Origin: Triatoma infestans
Taxonomy: Eukaryota; Arthropoda; Insecta; Hemiptera; Reduviidae
DNA length: 64,000 nt
Reading direction: 5' to 3'
Assembly (NCBI GenBank): GCA_011037195.1
Contig: JAAEAF010000273.1
Coordinates: 1-64,000 of the forward strand
Shown here: positions 20,937 through 33,014 of the stretch, piece after piece
How the letters are laid out: the number at the start of each line of letters is the position of its first letter
Numbering within the stretch: the first letter of the stretch is position 1
Program-made: the position numbers and the translations under genes
Notes under the pieces: generated by a model
Databases searched by the model: none
Told to the model about the DNA's origin: nothing
The model's input: the letters and a program-made list of their open reading frames with translations, nothing else

Positions 20937-23631
20937 TCAGGGCCACTGGCGATTCAAACGGCGAGGCGGATTGTCAGGGATGTTAGTGGAGGCTAGAGAT
21001 TGTACAAAAGGATTAGAGCAAAAGGATAGAGCAGTATGCAGTTTATGATATTTTGTCTTGGCAAGTTGTTGTACGAAAGGAACGTTGAGGTCATTATGGA
21101 GCGTAAGGTTTAAGACGTAGAAAGGAGCATCAACTACCTGTCGAAGTAGCTTAGATTGGAATGTCTGAATGGTACGTAAGTTTGTAGGTTTAGCTGAACC
21201 CCACAATTCAAGTCCGTAAGTCCAAATTGGTTTGATTACAGAAATATATATCAGTCTTTTGAGTTCTGTAGGTAATTTGGATCGTCTTCCGATAAGTCTG
21301 TAAAGAAGTTTGGCCCCTTTAGTCAGTGCCTGTCTTTTAAGTCTTGTGTGTGTGTTCCACGTGAGTCTTTTGTCAATGAAGAGCCCAAGGTAGCGCACCA
21401 GATCTGTTACAGGGAGAGGATTGTGTTTGAAGAAGACTGGAGGCATGTTGATTGAAGAAGGCTGGAGGTAAATGTGGCATGTTGGCATTTTTGTGGGTTC
21501 ATTTTAATTGCCACTTTTTTGCCCATGATTCTATTGATTTAAATGGTCTGTAAATTGTGTGAAGCTGATGTGATGTCTGCACGTGTTGCGAGTATGGCTG
21601 TGTCGTCTGCATATGTACAAAGTAGTGTGGATGGATTTGTAAGTATGTCTGATGTGTACACTGTGTAAAGGACGGGACCAAGTATACTCCCCTGCGACAC
21701 TCCTGCCCCCACTGATGAAAAGTAAGAGACTGCTGTGCCACGACTGACCTGAAAGAACCTTTCTGATAGATAGGAACGTAGGATGAGAAAATAGGTAGAT
21801 GGAAGACATTTTTTTAGTTTGAACAATAAACCAGGATGCCACACGCGATCAAAAGCCTGGGTAACATCTAAAAATGCCCCCGTGCAATACTGTTTTCTCT
21901 CCAGGGCTGAAGCGATCTCGTCTACTACCCTGTGGCACTGTTGAATTGTGCTATGTTTCCTTCTGAAGCCAAACTGATGGTTAGGCACAACACCAAGCTC
22001 CGCAAATATGTGGCTGATGCGCTTTAGAAGTAGTTTCTCAAGAACTTTCCCTAATGTCGGAAGTAAGCTGATCGGTCTATAGGAGGAAGGAAGATGTGCG
22101 GGTTTCCCAGGTTTCGGGATCATCCGTACCACGGAGTACTTCCACAATATTGGAAAGTATGTAGTAGGACAGAGTTGCATATATAGGTTAGGTAGATAAG
22201 AGCTTTTCTAGGAAGATGATGAAGAATTTCAGAAGTTATGAGGTCATAGCCGGGAGATTTTCTAGAAGGTAGAGATTTGATGACATACTTAATGTCTGAG
22301 GGAGTAAATGCTTTAGGCGGTAGTGAGAGAGGAAGAGGTACATCTAGTTCGGTTTGTACTTCTGAGGTGTGTAAATCATCTGTCATGTCTGGGTGATGTG
22401 TAAAGACGTTGGTCAAGTGTTGAGCAAAAAGAGTAGCTGCGTCCTCGTCTGATCTCGCCCACGTACCGTCATCTCGTCTAAGAGGTGAAGATATGTATTT
22501 ATGTGCTAGCAGTCGGCGTATAGCTGTCCATAGAGATTTTCGATCTGTGGTTAGTTTTAAGATATAGTTATCATATTTCTGAGTTCTCAGTGTTTGTAAA
22601 CTCCGTTTCAATTGTCTTGTAAGTCTGGTATAAGTTGTTTTGTCAATAGGGTAACGTGTCCGTTGCCAGGTCGCTCGAGCTCTCCTTTTTCCCTGATCAG
22701 TAGTCGTATTTGAACAGGTAGGTTGTACTGTCTGGTGTACGTCTTTCGGTTTAAGTGAGTAGTTGATTCCCAGATAGAAATCTGTATTGATTTAGTCAAA
22801 GTATGTACTGCTTCGTCTACTTCGTCGGTGTTTTTAAGGAAAGGGACAAGTTGAGTTTACTTTCTAGTATAGTCTGAAAAAGGTCCCAGTCAATTGGTCC
22901 AGTAATTAGAGTCGGTCGGGTGGGAAGTACCTTAGGTGTGGCAGTAAGAACTAAAAGTACAGGACTATGGTCTGAAGAGAGATCTGTAAGTGTATAGACA
23001 TCAGTATAATTCGTAAAAGTCCGGGAAGTAACGAAAAATTCTAGAATGTCAGGCATTTAGAGAGGGCTGTCGGCCAGGAAGTTGGTTGGTCAGGAGATAG
23101 CACTTGGTAACTAGAGTCAGTAAGAACGTTGAGTAGTCTCCGTCCTCTAGGGTTAGCTGTGCGACAACCCCACTGCGGATGCTTGGCGTTGTAGTCCCCT
23201 CCTGCCACAAATCTGGGCCCCAGTTTGTGAAAGAATGCACTGAATTCTTGAGAAGAGATGTCTTTATTGGGAGGGCAGTACACTGCAGCCACGTTCAATG
23301 AGAATGGATGGCAAGACAGGGTCACTGCTATGGACTGAAGAGAATCGGACTGTTCTATTAAGTAATGATGAAGAATTAATGAGGAGCGGATGAGAATGGC
23401 AGCGCCACCATGGGCTGTGTCGTCCGGGTGGTCTGCTCTGTAAGTGGTGTAGTCGGTTATTTTACAGTACGATCGTCCAGTGAAGTGTGTTTCTGTTATT
23501 AGCGCAACGTCAATTCGTTTGTCATGCAAGAAAATATCTAGTTCGTCTCTGTGGGTATTCAGCCCGTTTGCTTTCCAGAGAAGGACTGCAAGTGAATGAG
23601 GAAGAGTGTTAAGTGAAGAGGGTGAGTTCAT
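20937..23631 (-). pseudogene. Jockey-type ORF2: endonuclease and reverse transcriptase, frameshifted
   Basis: ORF2 starts with an ATG at 23631. The APE-like endonuclease comes first: LLWKANGLNTHRDEL, then ALITETHF, VAAVYCPPN and VAGGDYNAKHPQWG, and after a frameshift near 23050, TDLSSDHSPV. The RT follows, with SSYRPISLLPTLGK, HQFGFRRKHST, FLDVTQAFDRVW (motif A), VSQGSILGPVLY (motif B) and an intact YADD box (about 21613-21602). The thumb then reads VRYLGLFIDKRLTW, and the C-terminus has RRQALT- and KYHKLH-type segments. Frameshifts lie near 23050, 22800, 22610, 22150 and 21540. The motif order and the QAFDRVW/YLGLF signatures are typical of the Jockey clade. The catalytic residues survive, but the frame is broken at least five times. 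Confidence 0.9.
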
Positions 23632-23657
23632 TTTGTATGAACTAAGAATGAGATCTG

Positions 23658-25029
23658 TTAAAAGTGTTGTAAGAAGACTGATGAGTGGATTGATGAGTGA
23701 TTTGAATTCAGAGATGAAGGTGTAGTCATGTCAGTAGAGATAGGTGTGGAGTTGGTTGGTGACCCCGAGACCACAGCGGAACGATGCCAGAAACTGGTAG
23801 ATGGCTGAGATGGTGACTGCTGCTGTGTATACTTCTTCTTTGGTAGTGGAGGAAAGTCTGTCGGTTTGGGCAGAGGCATTTCTTCATGTCTTGGGCGGGT
23901 TGAGAACTGCGGCCATTTTGTGTGCGTGTTTTCCTCCGAAGGCGCTGTAGCTCTTTATGAATTTCACAGCCCTTATAAGTAGCGGGATGCCCTTCCTGGC
24001 AAAGTGCACAAGTTGCAGGGATGTCTCTAGGCTTTGTGCATTCAGTGGATAAATGATATCCAGCACACTTTACACACCTTGGCCTATGGTTACAGTATGT
24101 TTTACTGTGGCCATACTGCTGGCATCGCTTACAGTGGATAAGCTCTGCTGTTTTGTATGGTTCCTCTACCTTGACTCTTGTGTACCCTACCGCTTTAATA
24201 TTAAAAATATCTTTGTTGTTTTGTTGAGGTTCAAGGTCGACAAAGAATAGAGGTAGTGGATGTTTAGCTGGATGTTTCACATTTGTCACCTTTCTGACCT
24301 TGTGGCTCTTTTTTTCCAGATCTTCTTGTATGACCTCCGCGGGTATGTGTGGTGTAGATTTCTCAGTACCACCCTGAAAGCCTTATCTTGTTTCATCTGA
24401 TAAGTGTGGTACTGAGCTTGATTTTCTTGTAGATATTTTATTGCTTTTCTGTAGCCATGCACCGTTTTAGTAGACAGCATTACGTTATCTACTCGTGATT
24501 TGCAGTCAAAGGTCGAGGCTCCAAGTAGTTCCTTTAATGCTCTGCAAAATTGTAGATAGTCACTTACATTTGAAATAAAAATTGGAGGAGGTTTTGGTGA
24601 CTTGCTAGGTGATGGATTCTCTTGAGGCGTTTCTTGATCATCGTTAAGGCTTAACGGCGCAAAAGGATTTGGGGTGCAAAAATTTGGCGAGGTATTAGTA
24701 GGACATGCCCTCGATAACAAAGGAGTAATATCTCTAGCGAATCCACTTAAGGATTGTAGAGACTGTGTGCGCATCAGATTACTACTTTTTGGAGTAGATT
24801 TTTTGCACTTCTTTGGAGGTTTAATTTTATTTTTTTTAGTAAGTAATTCTGAATTACCCGCACTACGCGGCCGTTTTGCAGTTTTATTTGTGGTGTAATT
24901 ATTTAACGCATTACTATTATTACTATTATTATTATTATTAAAAAACACATTTTCATTTAATTTATTGTCCCTGCTTGAATCATATGTTACAATGCCTGCT
25001 GGATCGGACTGTTGCTCCTTGTGAGCCAT
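23658..25029 (-). pseudogene. Jockey-type ORF1: nucleic-acid-binding Gag-like protein, frameshifted
   Basis: The start is the ATG at 25029 (MAHKEQQSDPAG). A low-complexity, asparagine-rich and basic N-terminal half is followed by a PRE_C2HC-like segment (KAIKYLQENQAQYHTYQ through VVLRNLHHTYP). After a frameshift near 24290 come GYTRVKVEEPYKTAELIHC and three zinc knuckles: CKRCQQYGHSKTYC, CVKCAGYHLSTEC and CALCQEGHPATYKGC. A second frameshift near 23880 leads to a proline/serine-rich tail ending at 23658, 27 bp before the ORF2 start. ORF1 products coat the element RNA; PRE_C2HC plus triple knuckles is a Jockey-group hallmark in arthropods. Confidence 0.88.
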
Positions 25030-25316
25030 GTGGCTACTTTTGGAACTAGGTGTCCTGTTAAAGTTAATAGTTATAAATTAAAACAAAACTTACCTGACCT
25101 AGAAAATTTAAAGTTCGAAAAAATAAAATATTTACAATATTGTCCTTTTCAGTACATTTGCAATGTCAATTAACAAAACTATAAAAAACACTTTTAAAAT
25201 TCACAGTTACAACAAAAACAGTTCACATTATTTCACATAATAAGCTTAACGTTTACAGACAAAAGTAGCATAAACTGTCCCGTATAATGGCGAACCAGCT
25301 GATCTATACAAAACAT

Positions 25317-25639
25317 AAAACATTTAATATTACCTGTGTCGAAAACCATGTCTTCCCCCCCACCCCGTAATCTTGTAATCTCAAAAAAATTGTATTAACA
25401 ATGAAAACTCAATTTAGAATATTTGACAAGAACGCCAAAACTTCCAGTAAGGGAACAAATGTTGACATGAAGCACACTCACGAATTTCTATTAATACACT
25501 TGTAATATATGTATAAAAAGACAAAATTTCTTTAAACTATACATTTTGTTTTAACATAAAATGGAGAGGTGTTGGGGGGGGGGCATTACCTTTCCAGGTG
25601 GGTAGTCAAGGGACATGTGATAGAACTATAAATTAAACA
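25317..25639. other. AT-rich DNA, nothing recognised
   Basis: No domain or family recognised; contains a G9 run at 25574-25582. Confidence 0.5.
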
Positions 25640-26117
25640 TAAATTGTCCCTCAGAGGAAAGATTAACGCTACTATTCTCTCAGAACCCCACTAAAAAAAA
25701 TCAATATGCCCGGGAAACTGTTTCAAATAAAAGTGATCGGGATTTATTTATGTGGATAGTATACGAAGTTTAAAGAAAATCGTTGGAGCCATTTTTCAAG
25801 AAAATTTGGAAAAACTAGAAAAAAAAGGAAACAATAAAATCACGCTTTGGGTTCATGAATTCATGACCAATGAAATGCGGTGTTGTACTACCCAAGCGGA
25901 GTACCAAGTTTGAACTTCCTGTATTGAGATATTTTCTTTACAAACATACAGACCATTCGCTAAAATCCTTCTTTACTTTCTCTTACTCCTACTAGAGGAA
26001 GTATTGTAATCGTGTCAAATTTTCGATATCGAGTTTTCACCGGAAATATCCGTTTTGAGATCCCCTGTGTCCAAAAAAGTGTTTTTTTAGCAAATGGTGT
26101 GTGTGTGTGTATATGTG

Positions 26118-26161
<44 letters not shown>

Positions 26162-27080
26162 CAGCATAACTCAAAAACGAAAAATCGTAGAAAGTCCAAA
26201 CTTGATATTCCGTTTATGTATCACCATGAGACCCTGCAACGGGTCGTCTGTTAAAATTCCTCAACCGGAAGTGCCACTTTACTGTTTTTTTTGGATTTTC
26301 TCAAAAATGGCTCCGACGATTTTCTTGAAACATTTCTTGAAACATAATGTCAACTACACATACAAATCGCTACAACTTTAATTTGTAACATTTCTCTGAG
26401 AAAGCTCATTTAAGGGTAGTTTTGAGAGAGAGGTGAGGTTAGGTTTTCCTCTAAAGTGCTTTTGCAGTTTATTAGACAATTCTGTCATCTAAATAATGTT
26501 AATTAGAATTAAATATATTGTTGAAATTCCGAGTTTAAAAAAATCGGATAACCGGAAATGCTTTTTACTTTACCACTTTACTGATTTTTTCACTTTTTCG
26601 CGATTTTCTCAAAAATAGTTCTTACGAGTTTCTTGAAACTTCTTATATAAACTAAACATACAAAGATCTACAACTTTTATTTATAACATTTCTTTGGGAA
26701 AATTCATTCTAGGGCACTTTTAGGGGAGGGGTGGGGTTATGTTTTTCTCTAAAGTGTTATCATAGTTCATTATACAATTGTATCATCCAAAAAAAAAAAT
26801 TAATTAGAAATAAATAGATGGCCAAAATTCCGAGTTTCAAGTAGTAAACCGGAAGTGCGCTTTTACTAAACAGTTTTTTCAGTTTTCGACGAATTTTATT
26901 AAATTTGGTACACAAACTATAAAATTTGTCAATTATAATTTTGAGAACTGGAGTAAGAGAAAGTTGTGTGAGTGTTTCACACCAGATTTTTAATTTTGTT
27001 GGTCCACAGGGTGATTTTAAAACGTGCTTTTCTGGTAAAAACATAATTTTTAGAATTTGACAAGATCACAGTATTTCCCT
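25640..27080. repeat. DR dispersed repeat, best copy: head-to-head pair
   Basis: From 25640 to about 25980 the repeat reads on the minus strand; from about 25985 it reads on the plus strand. The two heads meet at actttctcttactcctacta. The plus half runs head, (GT)n, a gaacagcataactc block, aaacttgatattccg, ctcaaccggaagtgcc. It then has roughly three tandem units of 250-290 bp (starting near 26265, 26545 and 26845), each with a tttactgattttttc, tttctcaaaaatggctcc or ttctctaaagtg block. It ends at the terminus ggagtaagagaaagttgtgt followed by the 26966-26982 hairpin. No coding sequence is visible. Confidence 0.7.
26096..26160 (+). repeat. (GT)n microsatellite inside DR
   Basis: About 65 bp of GT with two interruptions (atatgtgtg and gcgtg). 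It sits between ttttttagcaaatggt and gaacagcataactc, the same point as in other DR copies. Confidence 0.9.
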
Positions 27081-27540
27081 TCATAACAGGAAGTAAAAGA
27101 ATATAAAAAGTAAGAAAAAAAAAATTGTATAAACCAAGCCAAATTGTAAGATTTAATTAATGTAGATATTTCCTCGTAGATTGTTGATCTTTTCTGAGTC
27201 TGTTGACACAAACAGTTTCTGCATACATATTTATTTTAAACATAAATTGACCCTAAGTTTTGCATACACTTCACTTCAACGTCAGTATCATAAAAGCACT
27301 AATGTAATATGCAGGCTCGGTTATGTTGACACAGTCCCTTAGCACATTGGCCAACAAAGGAACTTTCCCTTTTCACTAAGTGAATTTTATTAAAAATTCA
27401 ATGATTTTTTTCCTTAGTTCGTACTCATAAGTTTTTTTTTTCCTTGCTGGAGTTTTCCTAATTATATTTCCTCACTGGTTTGGGGGGGCCGATTCAAAAG
27501 ATTAATTGAAATTTTTAGTATCAGATCTTTTCTGAAATAT
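27081..27540. other. AT-rich DNA, nothing recognised
   Basis: Only homopolymer runs and short frames. Confidence 0.5.
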
Positions 27541-27560
27541 TCACGCGACTTTCTCCAACT

Positions 27561-30500
27561 TATTATTATTATTATTATTAATTTATTTGTTTCAAGATAG
27601 CATCTTATACAAAGGGTCGGTGTACACAAACATTACAAACAATAAATATAAACATACAAAAGCAAAAGGAACATAACATAAGATAGAAATAATAAGAAAG
27701 TAAACAGTAAACAGTTCGCTTACAAGGTATGAACATTTAAAAATTAAAACAAAATAAAAAGAACAACCTGTCTTCATAAACAAAAGGTATGAAATAACTA
27801 AAATATAAACTTCCATTAGCCATTAATAATAATTCTGAAAATAATCATCGCCATTGATATCTGTCACATATGGAGATAATTGACTAATAATCTAAAACTA
27901 TTAACTTTCTTTTTCATTTCCATGTTGCAAGTAATTACATTCAAGTTAAAAAGCTTAAATTTACAAAATACCAGTTTCAATTATTTAAACAGTTTATTGC
28001 TCTCACTTCTAGACCCTTTAAGACATATAAATATATGTCATTAATTTTATTAAAGTCACTATTATAAAACAAAGTTTCCATTGATACATATTCTTCATTA
28101 GATACAGGAGAAAAATTAATATATTTCGCTAAATATTTTTCTCTAAGCTTATCAAGCTTGTTACAATAAAAAAGAAAGTGATAGATATTATCTTAATGAT
28201 TTAACGCACAAAGAGAACATAAACTGTCTGGAAAGAATTTATATTTTTTAAGGTTCAGGTATAATGAAGGGTATTTTTTGTTAAATAATCTCAGTTGTGC
28301 AAAAATCCTGATCTTATTTATATGACATCTATTGTTTAATAAATATTCTTCTCCGAATGTCAACGAACTACAGAAACGGAAGTGCAAATTAAATGAAGAA
28401 TTCATTACAAACTCAATGTCCTTAGATATTAAATAGTTTTTGAAAGATTCACTCAAATCATTTTTAATACGTACTAACTGTGAGCTACTTTGAATGTTCA
28501 AAATCTCCAATTTATCAATAGAAATTAAATAGGATTTAAATGTACAACACCAGTTATATATGAGATTAATATCAACTAATTCGGCCATTCTATTATAAAT
28601 TATTTTGGTTAAACTATCTGAATCCATATTTAGTAATTTAATATACCAATTTATCATTCTTTTAAATATTTTCCATTTGGTATGGATTCTGCCTGTCTCC
28701 ACTCGAACGTAAGAGTCAGGAGTTGTTCGTGCTAAACCTAGAATAGTTTTTAAGAATCTAATCTGGCCTCTTTCAATTTGATCAGAATAATCACAAGCCC
28801 AAACCTCAGATACAAAAAGTAGAACGCTCTCTGCTAATGACTCAAATAAGCGAACTTTAGTCGACCACGTATCCGATTTGCAATTCCTCAGAATATTTAT
28901 AACGAGTGACTTAGCTATGTTAAATTTCTTAATAGACTCCCCACATGCAGTTCGAAATTTTAGGGAACTTGTAAACACCACACCCAAATAAGTAAACTTT
29001 TTCACAAAATTTAGTCTGGAAGATTTGTAAAATAAATGTTTAATTTCACCAAGTCTAGTACCTCTTTGGAAAGGGAGGACAACAGTTTTATCAACGTTCA
29101 CAGTTAAGCCCCATAGCTGACAATACTTTTCTAACAAATTTAATTGACATTGCGCATCATTTCGGGTACTAGACAGCATAACAATGTCGTCTGCATATAG
29201 GATCATGTTTAAATTTTTATTAGAAGCAATATCCACACCAAGAGCACCATTACTATCAAAGAAACATACCAAATCACATATATAGAGAGCGAACAGGAGC
29301 GGACTTAAAATTTCACCCTGTAATACTCCTTGAGTGAAAGGAATCTCCGAAGAATAGGAATCACCTTGCGAGATGACAATATTTGTGCCATTATAAAAAG
29401 ACATTATCACTCGCAATAGCTTGCCACTAAGGCCCAGACCATTTAATTTACTCCATAATTGTGCGTGCGGGACCGAATCAAAAGCACGCTTCAAGTCTAC
29501 AAATGTTCCAAACACGCGCCTCCTCTTTAATCGTAAATTTATACTTGGATCCAGCCAAGGCAAATATTGCATCCCCGCAACCCCTCCCTCTTCGGAAGCC
29601 CATCTGTTCCTGGGGTATCAACCCTCTGCTCTCCACCCAGGTAATAAGCCTATTGTACAAAATGCTAGTAAATAACTTTGTTATAGAGTTGACCAAAGAA
29701 ATAGGTCTGTAATTATACGGGTCCGATACATCATTTTTTTTAACAAAAATTTTAATTTAACTTTCAACCAATCATTCGGGATTGTCTCATATTTCCAAAC
29801 AACATTGAACAGGTTTAACAAATAATGTAACCACTGGGTATTTAAAAACTTAAAACACTCGTTTGGTACATTATCTATACCCGCTGCTTTGTGATTTTTC
29901 AAATTTTGTACACTAACCATTAGTTCTTCCAGTGTAAAATCCGAATCTAAATCTGGGTCAAATACAGTGAAAAAATTTAGATCTATATCTGTCACCGGCC
30001 TAGGCGGAAGCAGGGATTTATAAAATAGTTCCCACTGTTCTATTGAGATGGGACAATATACGTTTCCTCGTTTTCGAAATCTATTAATGGTTTTCCAAAA
30101 TTCTGCTGAGTTTTTAATATCAGAGAGTGAATCCCTAATATTATTGAAATAAGAAGACTTACATTGCCTAATGAGCAATCTATAAGACTTTTTACACTTG
30201 AGGTAAATTGAGAGATTGTCCAGATTTTTATTTTTTCTATAATTTCTATAATATTTATAGGTTTCTCTTTTCTTTAATAAGCACTCATAAGAGAACCATG
30301 GCTGATTTTTAATTTTAAATTTTCTAGATTGAAGCCTTATAATAATATTACTACAATTCATAGCATTTAGAACAGCACACTTAAAATTATTAAACAATAA
30401 ATCAGGATTTTCACTATTATAATAAATTGAAGAATCATTTCCTAATATCAAATTATTCATTAATAATTTAGAATTTTGTCTATCAATAATAGTATAACCC

Positions 30501-31066
30501 TTGTCATCTAACACTGAAGATAAATCAACTTTGGAAAAATTATCCAGATTATTAATATTTAATGTTAACAATACGCCAAAATTATCAGAAATATCTGAAA
30601 AATTCTTAATCTCAAACTCATATATAAATTGCAAATTATTATGAGAGCCCCAAATAAGATCTATAGTACTGCACCCTTGATCTGATAAAAAACTAAAATT
30701 ACCTGGTGAATCGCTTAGTGAACGACCATTGCAAACAAAATAACTATACTCCTCCATTAAATTCACTAATTGTATGCCCCTCGGAGACACTACATCATCA
30801 AGCACAAAACGAAATCCACACAACACTGAGCCTTCAAAGATCTCATCACTTAAGGAATTAAGTGCTGCTATCGGGCATTGAAATCGCCACCAACGATGAC
30901 AGTATTTGAGCCGAACATTACTGATATATCATGAAGTTCAGAGGCAAAGGAGTTCAAAATGGTGTCATCAGCAAGTCCAGGTTTCCAGTAATTCACACAT
31001 AGCACAATAACCTCATCAAAAATTTGTAAACGTACCGTAAGCCAGCTTTCAGTGCAAGATAAAATG
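27561..31066 (-). mobile_element. 5'-truncated non-LTR retrotransposon (element C), (TAA)n tail
   Basis: A perfect 18-bp direct repeat, acgcgactttctccaact, flanks it at 27543-27560 and 31067-31084. The minus-strand 3' end is a (TAA)n tail at 27561-27581. The 5' end falls inside the endonuclease domain, so ORF1 and part of the endonuclease are missing. The duplicated target is itself a DR terminus (consensus cacacgactttctcttactc), and DR resumes at 31085. Its RT resembles that of element B at the right edge, but the tail type differs. I infer an I/CR1-like superfamily; the exact clade is open. Confidence 0.88.
27985..31066 (-). pseudogene. Element C ORF2: endonuclease and reverse transcriptase, broken
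   Basis: On the minus strand it begins inside the endonuclease with LSCTESWLTVRLQIFDE, then VIVGGDFNAR, where one base is lost near 30875. It continues with GCSTIDLIWG and ISDNFGVLL. The RT has KAAGIDNVPNE, MGFRRGRGCGDAIFAL, FVDLKRAFDSV (motif A), QGVLQGEILSPLLFALY (motif B), an intact YADD box (about 29202-29190) and LTVNVDKTVVLPF. The C-terminal CSLCALNH is followed by an in-frame TAA at 28193, beyond which HFLFYC and about 60 more codons stay readable. Frameshifts near 30875, 29700 and 29530 plus that stop inactivate it. The 459-codon open stretch shows modest decay. Confidence 0.85.
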
Positions 31067-31084
31067 ACGCGACTTTCTCCAACT

Positions 31085-31290
31085 GTAATTTACGTAGTTA
31101 TAATTGACAAAATTTCTTCAAACGCATGATGTTTATTAGTATTTGTTTAGTTGCCTGCAGCGTTTTATCTATTGGAGAAACTGAATTTAATAAAACGACT
31201 TGTGTGGTGGGGGAAGGGGAGGTTCCCCAGAACTATTCTAAAATTACTTTTCTCGGAATAAAGCTGCAACCAAAAGTATTGTGTGTTTGT
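31085..31290 (-). repeat. DR fragment, downstream half of the element C target
   Basis: It begins with gtaatttacgtagttataat, tgacaaaatttcttcaaacg, and continues to ggttccccagaactattc and tctcggaataaa, all minus-strand DR terminal and tail blocks. Together with 27520-27560 it forms one DR copy split by element C. Confidence 0.5.
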
Positions 31291-31411
31291 GTGAATAGTT
31301 AGTATATAAGTTTAATGTGACCCAATAGTGGCTTTATGGGGGCAAAAAAGTTTTCTCTCCTCACTAAGTAGATCGTAAAATTGTAATACAGTATCAGTTC
31401 CTGTGGTCTAG

Positions 31412-31457
31412 CATCATCAGACTAGACATCAGACTAGACATCAGACTAGACATCAGT
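31412..31457. repeat. 12-bp tandem repeat, about 3.5 copies
   Basis: The unit atcagactagac is repeated in tandem. On the minus strand it would encode MSSL repeats within an otherwise unconvincing 79-codon frame. Confidence 0.85.
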
Positions 31458-31459
31458 AA

Positions 31460-32639
31460 ACCAGAATAGTGAACAAGTGAAATCCATGTAGCGGTACCAT
31501 GTAGAGACCTCTGGTGGTGATTTGTTTTGTTAAGTTGATGACGGATACAATGATGATGATGACGTAGACAACAGCGTGCTGACGACGTGTGTTGTCTCTG
31601 CGCACTCGCTGTTACTACTCCCTCTCCACACATTCATTAGCTTTCACTCCTTTCTCAATGTATGTTTGTCTCAGTTCTGAAGTAGGGCATTGTTAACATC
31701 ATCCAAAAAGTTGGTTTGTTGTGGAGTTTAGTTTCACTATCTCCCAAGCTCGTTCCCTTTCCTCGTTATATGGAGCGACAACATGCTGTGTTTGTGAGCA
31801 TGCCGGGTCAAAGAGTGGCCCGGAGTATGTTTAAATTGTTGAAGAAGTGGGGATATACTGTAGTCAGTTAATATGGGCGCTTGTTTTTTTTTTTTTTGTT
31901 TTTTTTTGAAACACACTAACAGAATGATGTGATGAACACGACACACAGTTTGTGCGTCACAAACACTTGCAAATAAATCTTGTCAACTTCAGACAGTAAC
32001 TCTACTGAGGAATTACCATGGTAATTCCTTTTCCGACCTTCCACCCACATTGAGTAGTGTCCTGCTGGCCTCCTCATCTTGTCATATTATGGTCTATTTT
32101 TTATATGTCCACTTTTTCTTCCGAGTTAAAAAAAAGTACGTCACTTACCGCCCTACCTCTCTGCCATAAGAAATTTTTTAAAAAACTCACAGAGTCCACG
32201 AACACGAATGAAATTACATTAATTACTTTTCTATATTTAATCCAATAAACTAAGATTTACATATGAATAATGAAATAACTGTGAACAATAAAAGAAGGAT
32301 AATTTAATTTGGCTTTTTATATAAAATAATTAATTCATCTCCCCCCCCCCCCTAATGTTAAATAATTAAAGCAGAAATGCTTGACAGTTGTGACTAATAG
32401 GACTTTCCTTATTCAGGTAACCTGTTCATTTAAACATCTTTCAGAATTGTCGTTCTATTTCGATTGCGCTGATTTTTCCGAGAAGTTTTTCTTTCAGGGT
32501 TCCCTGTGACTTCAAAAATTATCCGCTGTTAAATAGCATTGTGTTGCCTTTGCTCTAGAACTTTAGGTCAGGATTAAAATTAAAATAAAATAAAAACACT
32601 CTCTTATATATTTCCCGTAGAAGGAAAGAGACCAGCCAT
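31460..32639. other. Unrecognised DNA
   Basis: 31480-31640 is mildly GC-richer with a GATGATGATGAC run. 31900-32600 is AT-rich with a C12 run at 32341-32352. No family recognised. Confidence 0.45.
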
Positions 32640-33010
32640 TTCTTCAAGGATCTTGGTACCCCTGCCGGTATCTCAGTATAATAACTTGAAGGCTGAACAT
32701 ATTTTAAGGATAAGACTCGATTTAAAGAGTGATTGCCACACCTCTTTTAGAGAGTTTTTGAATCAGAGGAAGGAAACATCCATCTATTTTATAATAGACC
32801 TGCGTAGATCAGGTACAGGTGATCTTTGGTGGGAACAGGATGTCTGTGGAAGAAGTTCTGGCTGTTTTCCCACAAGATTATTGTCCGATTTGTTTGGATT
32901 ACTGTCTTTATTCTAGTTGGATTAGCTTCTTGGGTTCTATTTTGTGGGGAATATCTATGTGGCCACAGAGGGGCTTTTTATAGCGTTTATTTTCTGAACC
33001 CATAGATGAT
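32640..33010 (+). pseudogene. Possible 3' end of a non-LTR element
   Basis: The string atctatgtggccacagaggg followed by gctttttatagcg (about 32951-32984) closely matches the 3' UTR of the nested fragment near 6270-6297. The upstream 300 bp has broken frames with no catalytic motif. It ends in a gatgataaataagg tail-like stretch. I read this as a degraded 3' copy of the same family; the evidence is one short UTR match. Confidence 0.35.
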
Positions 33011-33014
33011 AAAT

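Larger units (their letters stand above)
20794..25303 (-). mobile_element. Full-length Jockey-type non-LTR retrotransposon
   Basis: The element is bounded by a perfect 13-bp direct repeat, ctatacaaaacat, at 20781-20793 and 25304-25316. Between them lie, on the minus strand, a 5' UTR of about 270 bp, ORF1, ORF2, a short 3' UTR with AATAAA (20806-20811 as tttatt) and an A11 tail at 20794-20804. About 4.5 kb is a normal length for Jockey-group elements and nothing is missing from either end. Both ORFs carry frameshifts and stops, so it is a dead copy. A truncated relative lies at 41284-43365. Confidence 0.9.

Noticed and set aside
31412..31457. CRISPR-like or regulatory repeat array
   Set aside because: A simple 12-bp tandem repeat with no spacers, in a eukaryotic context.
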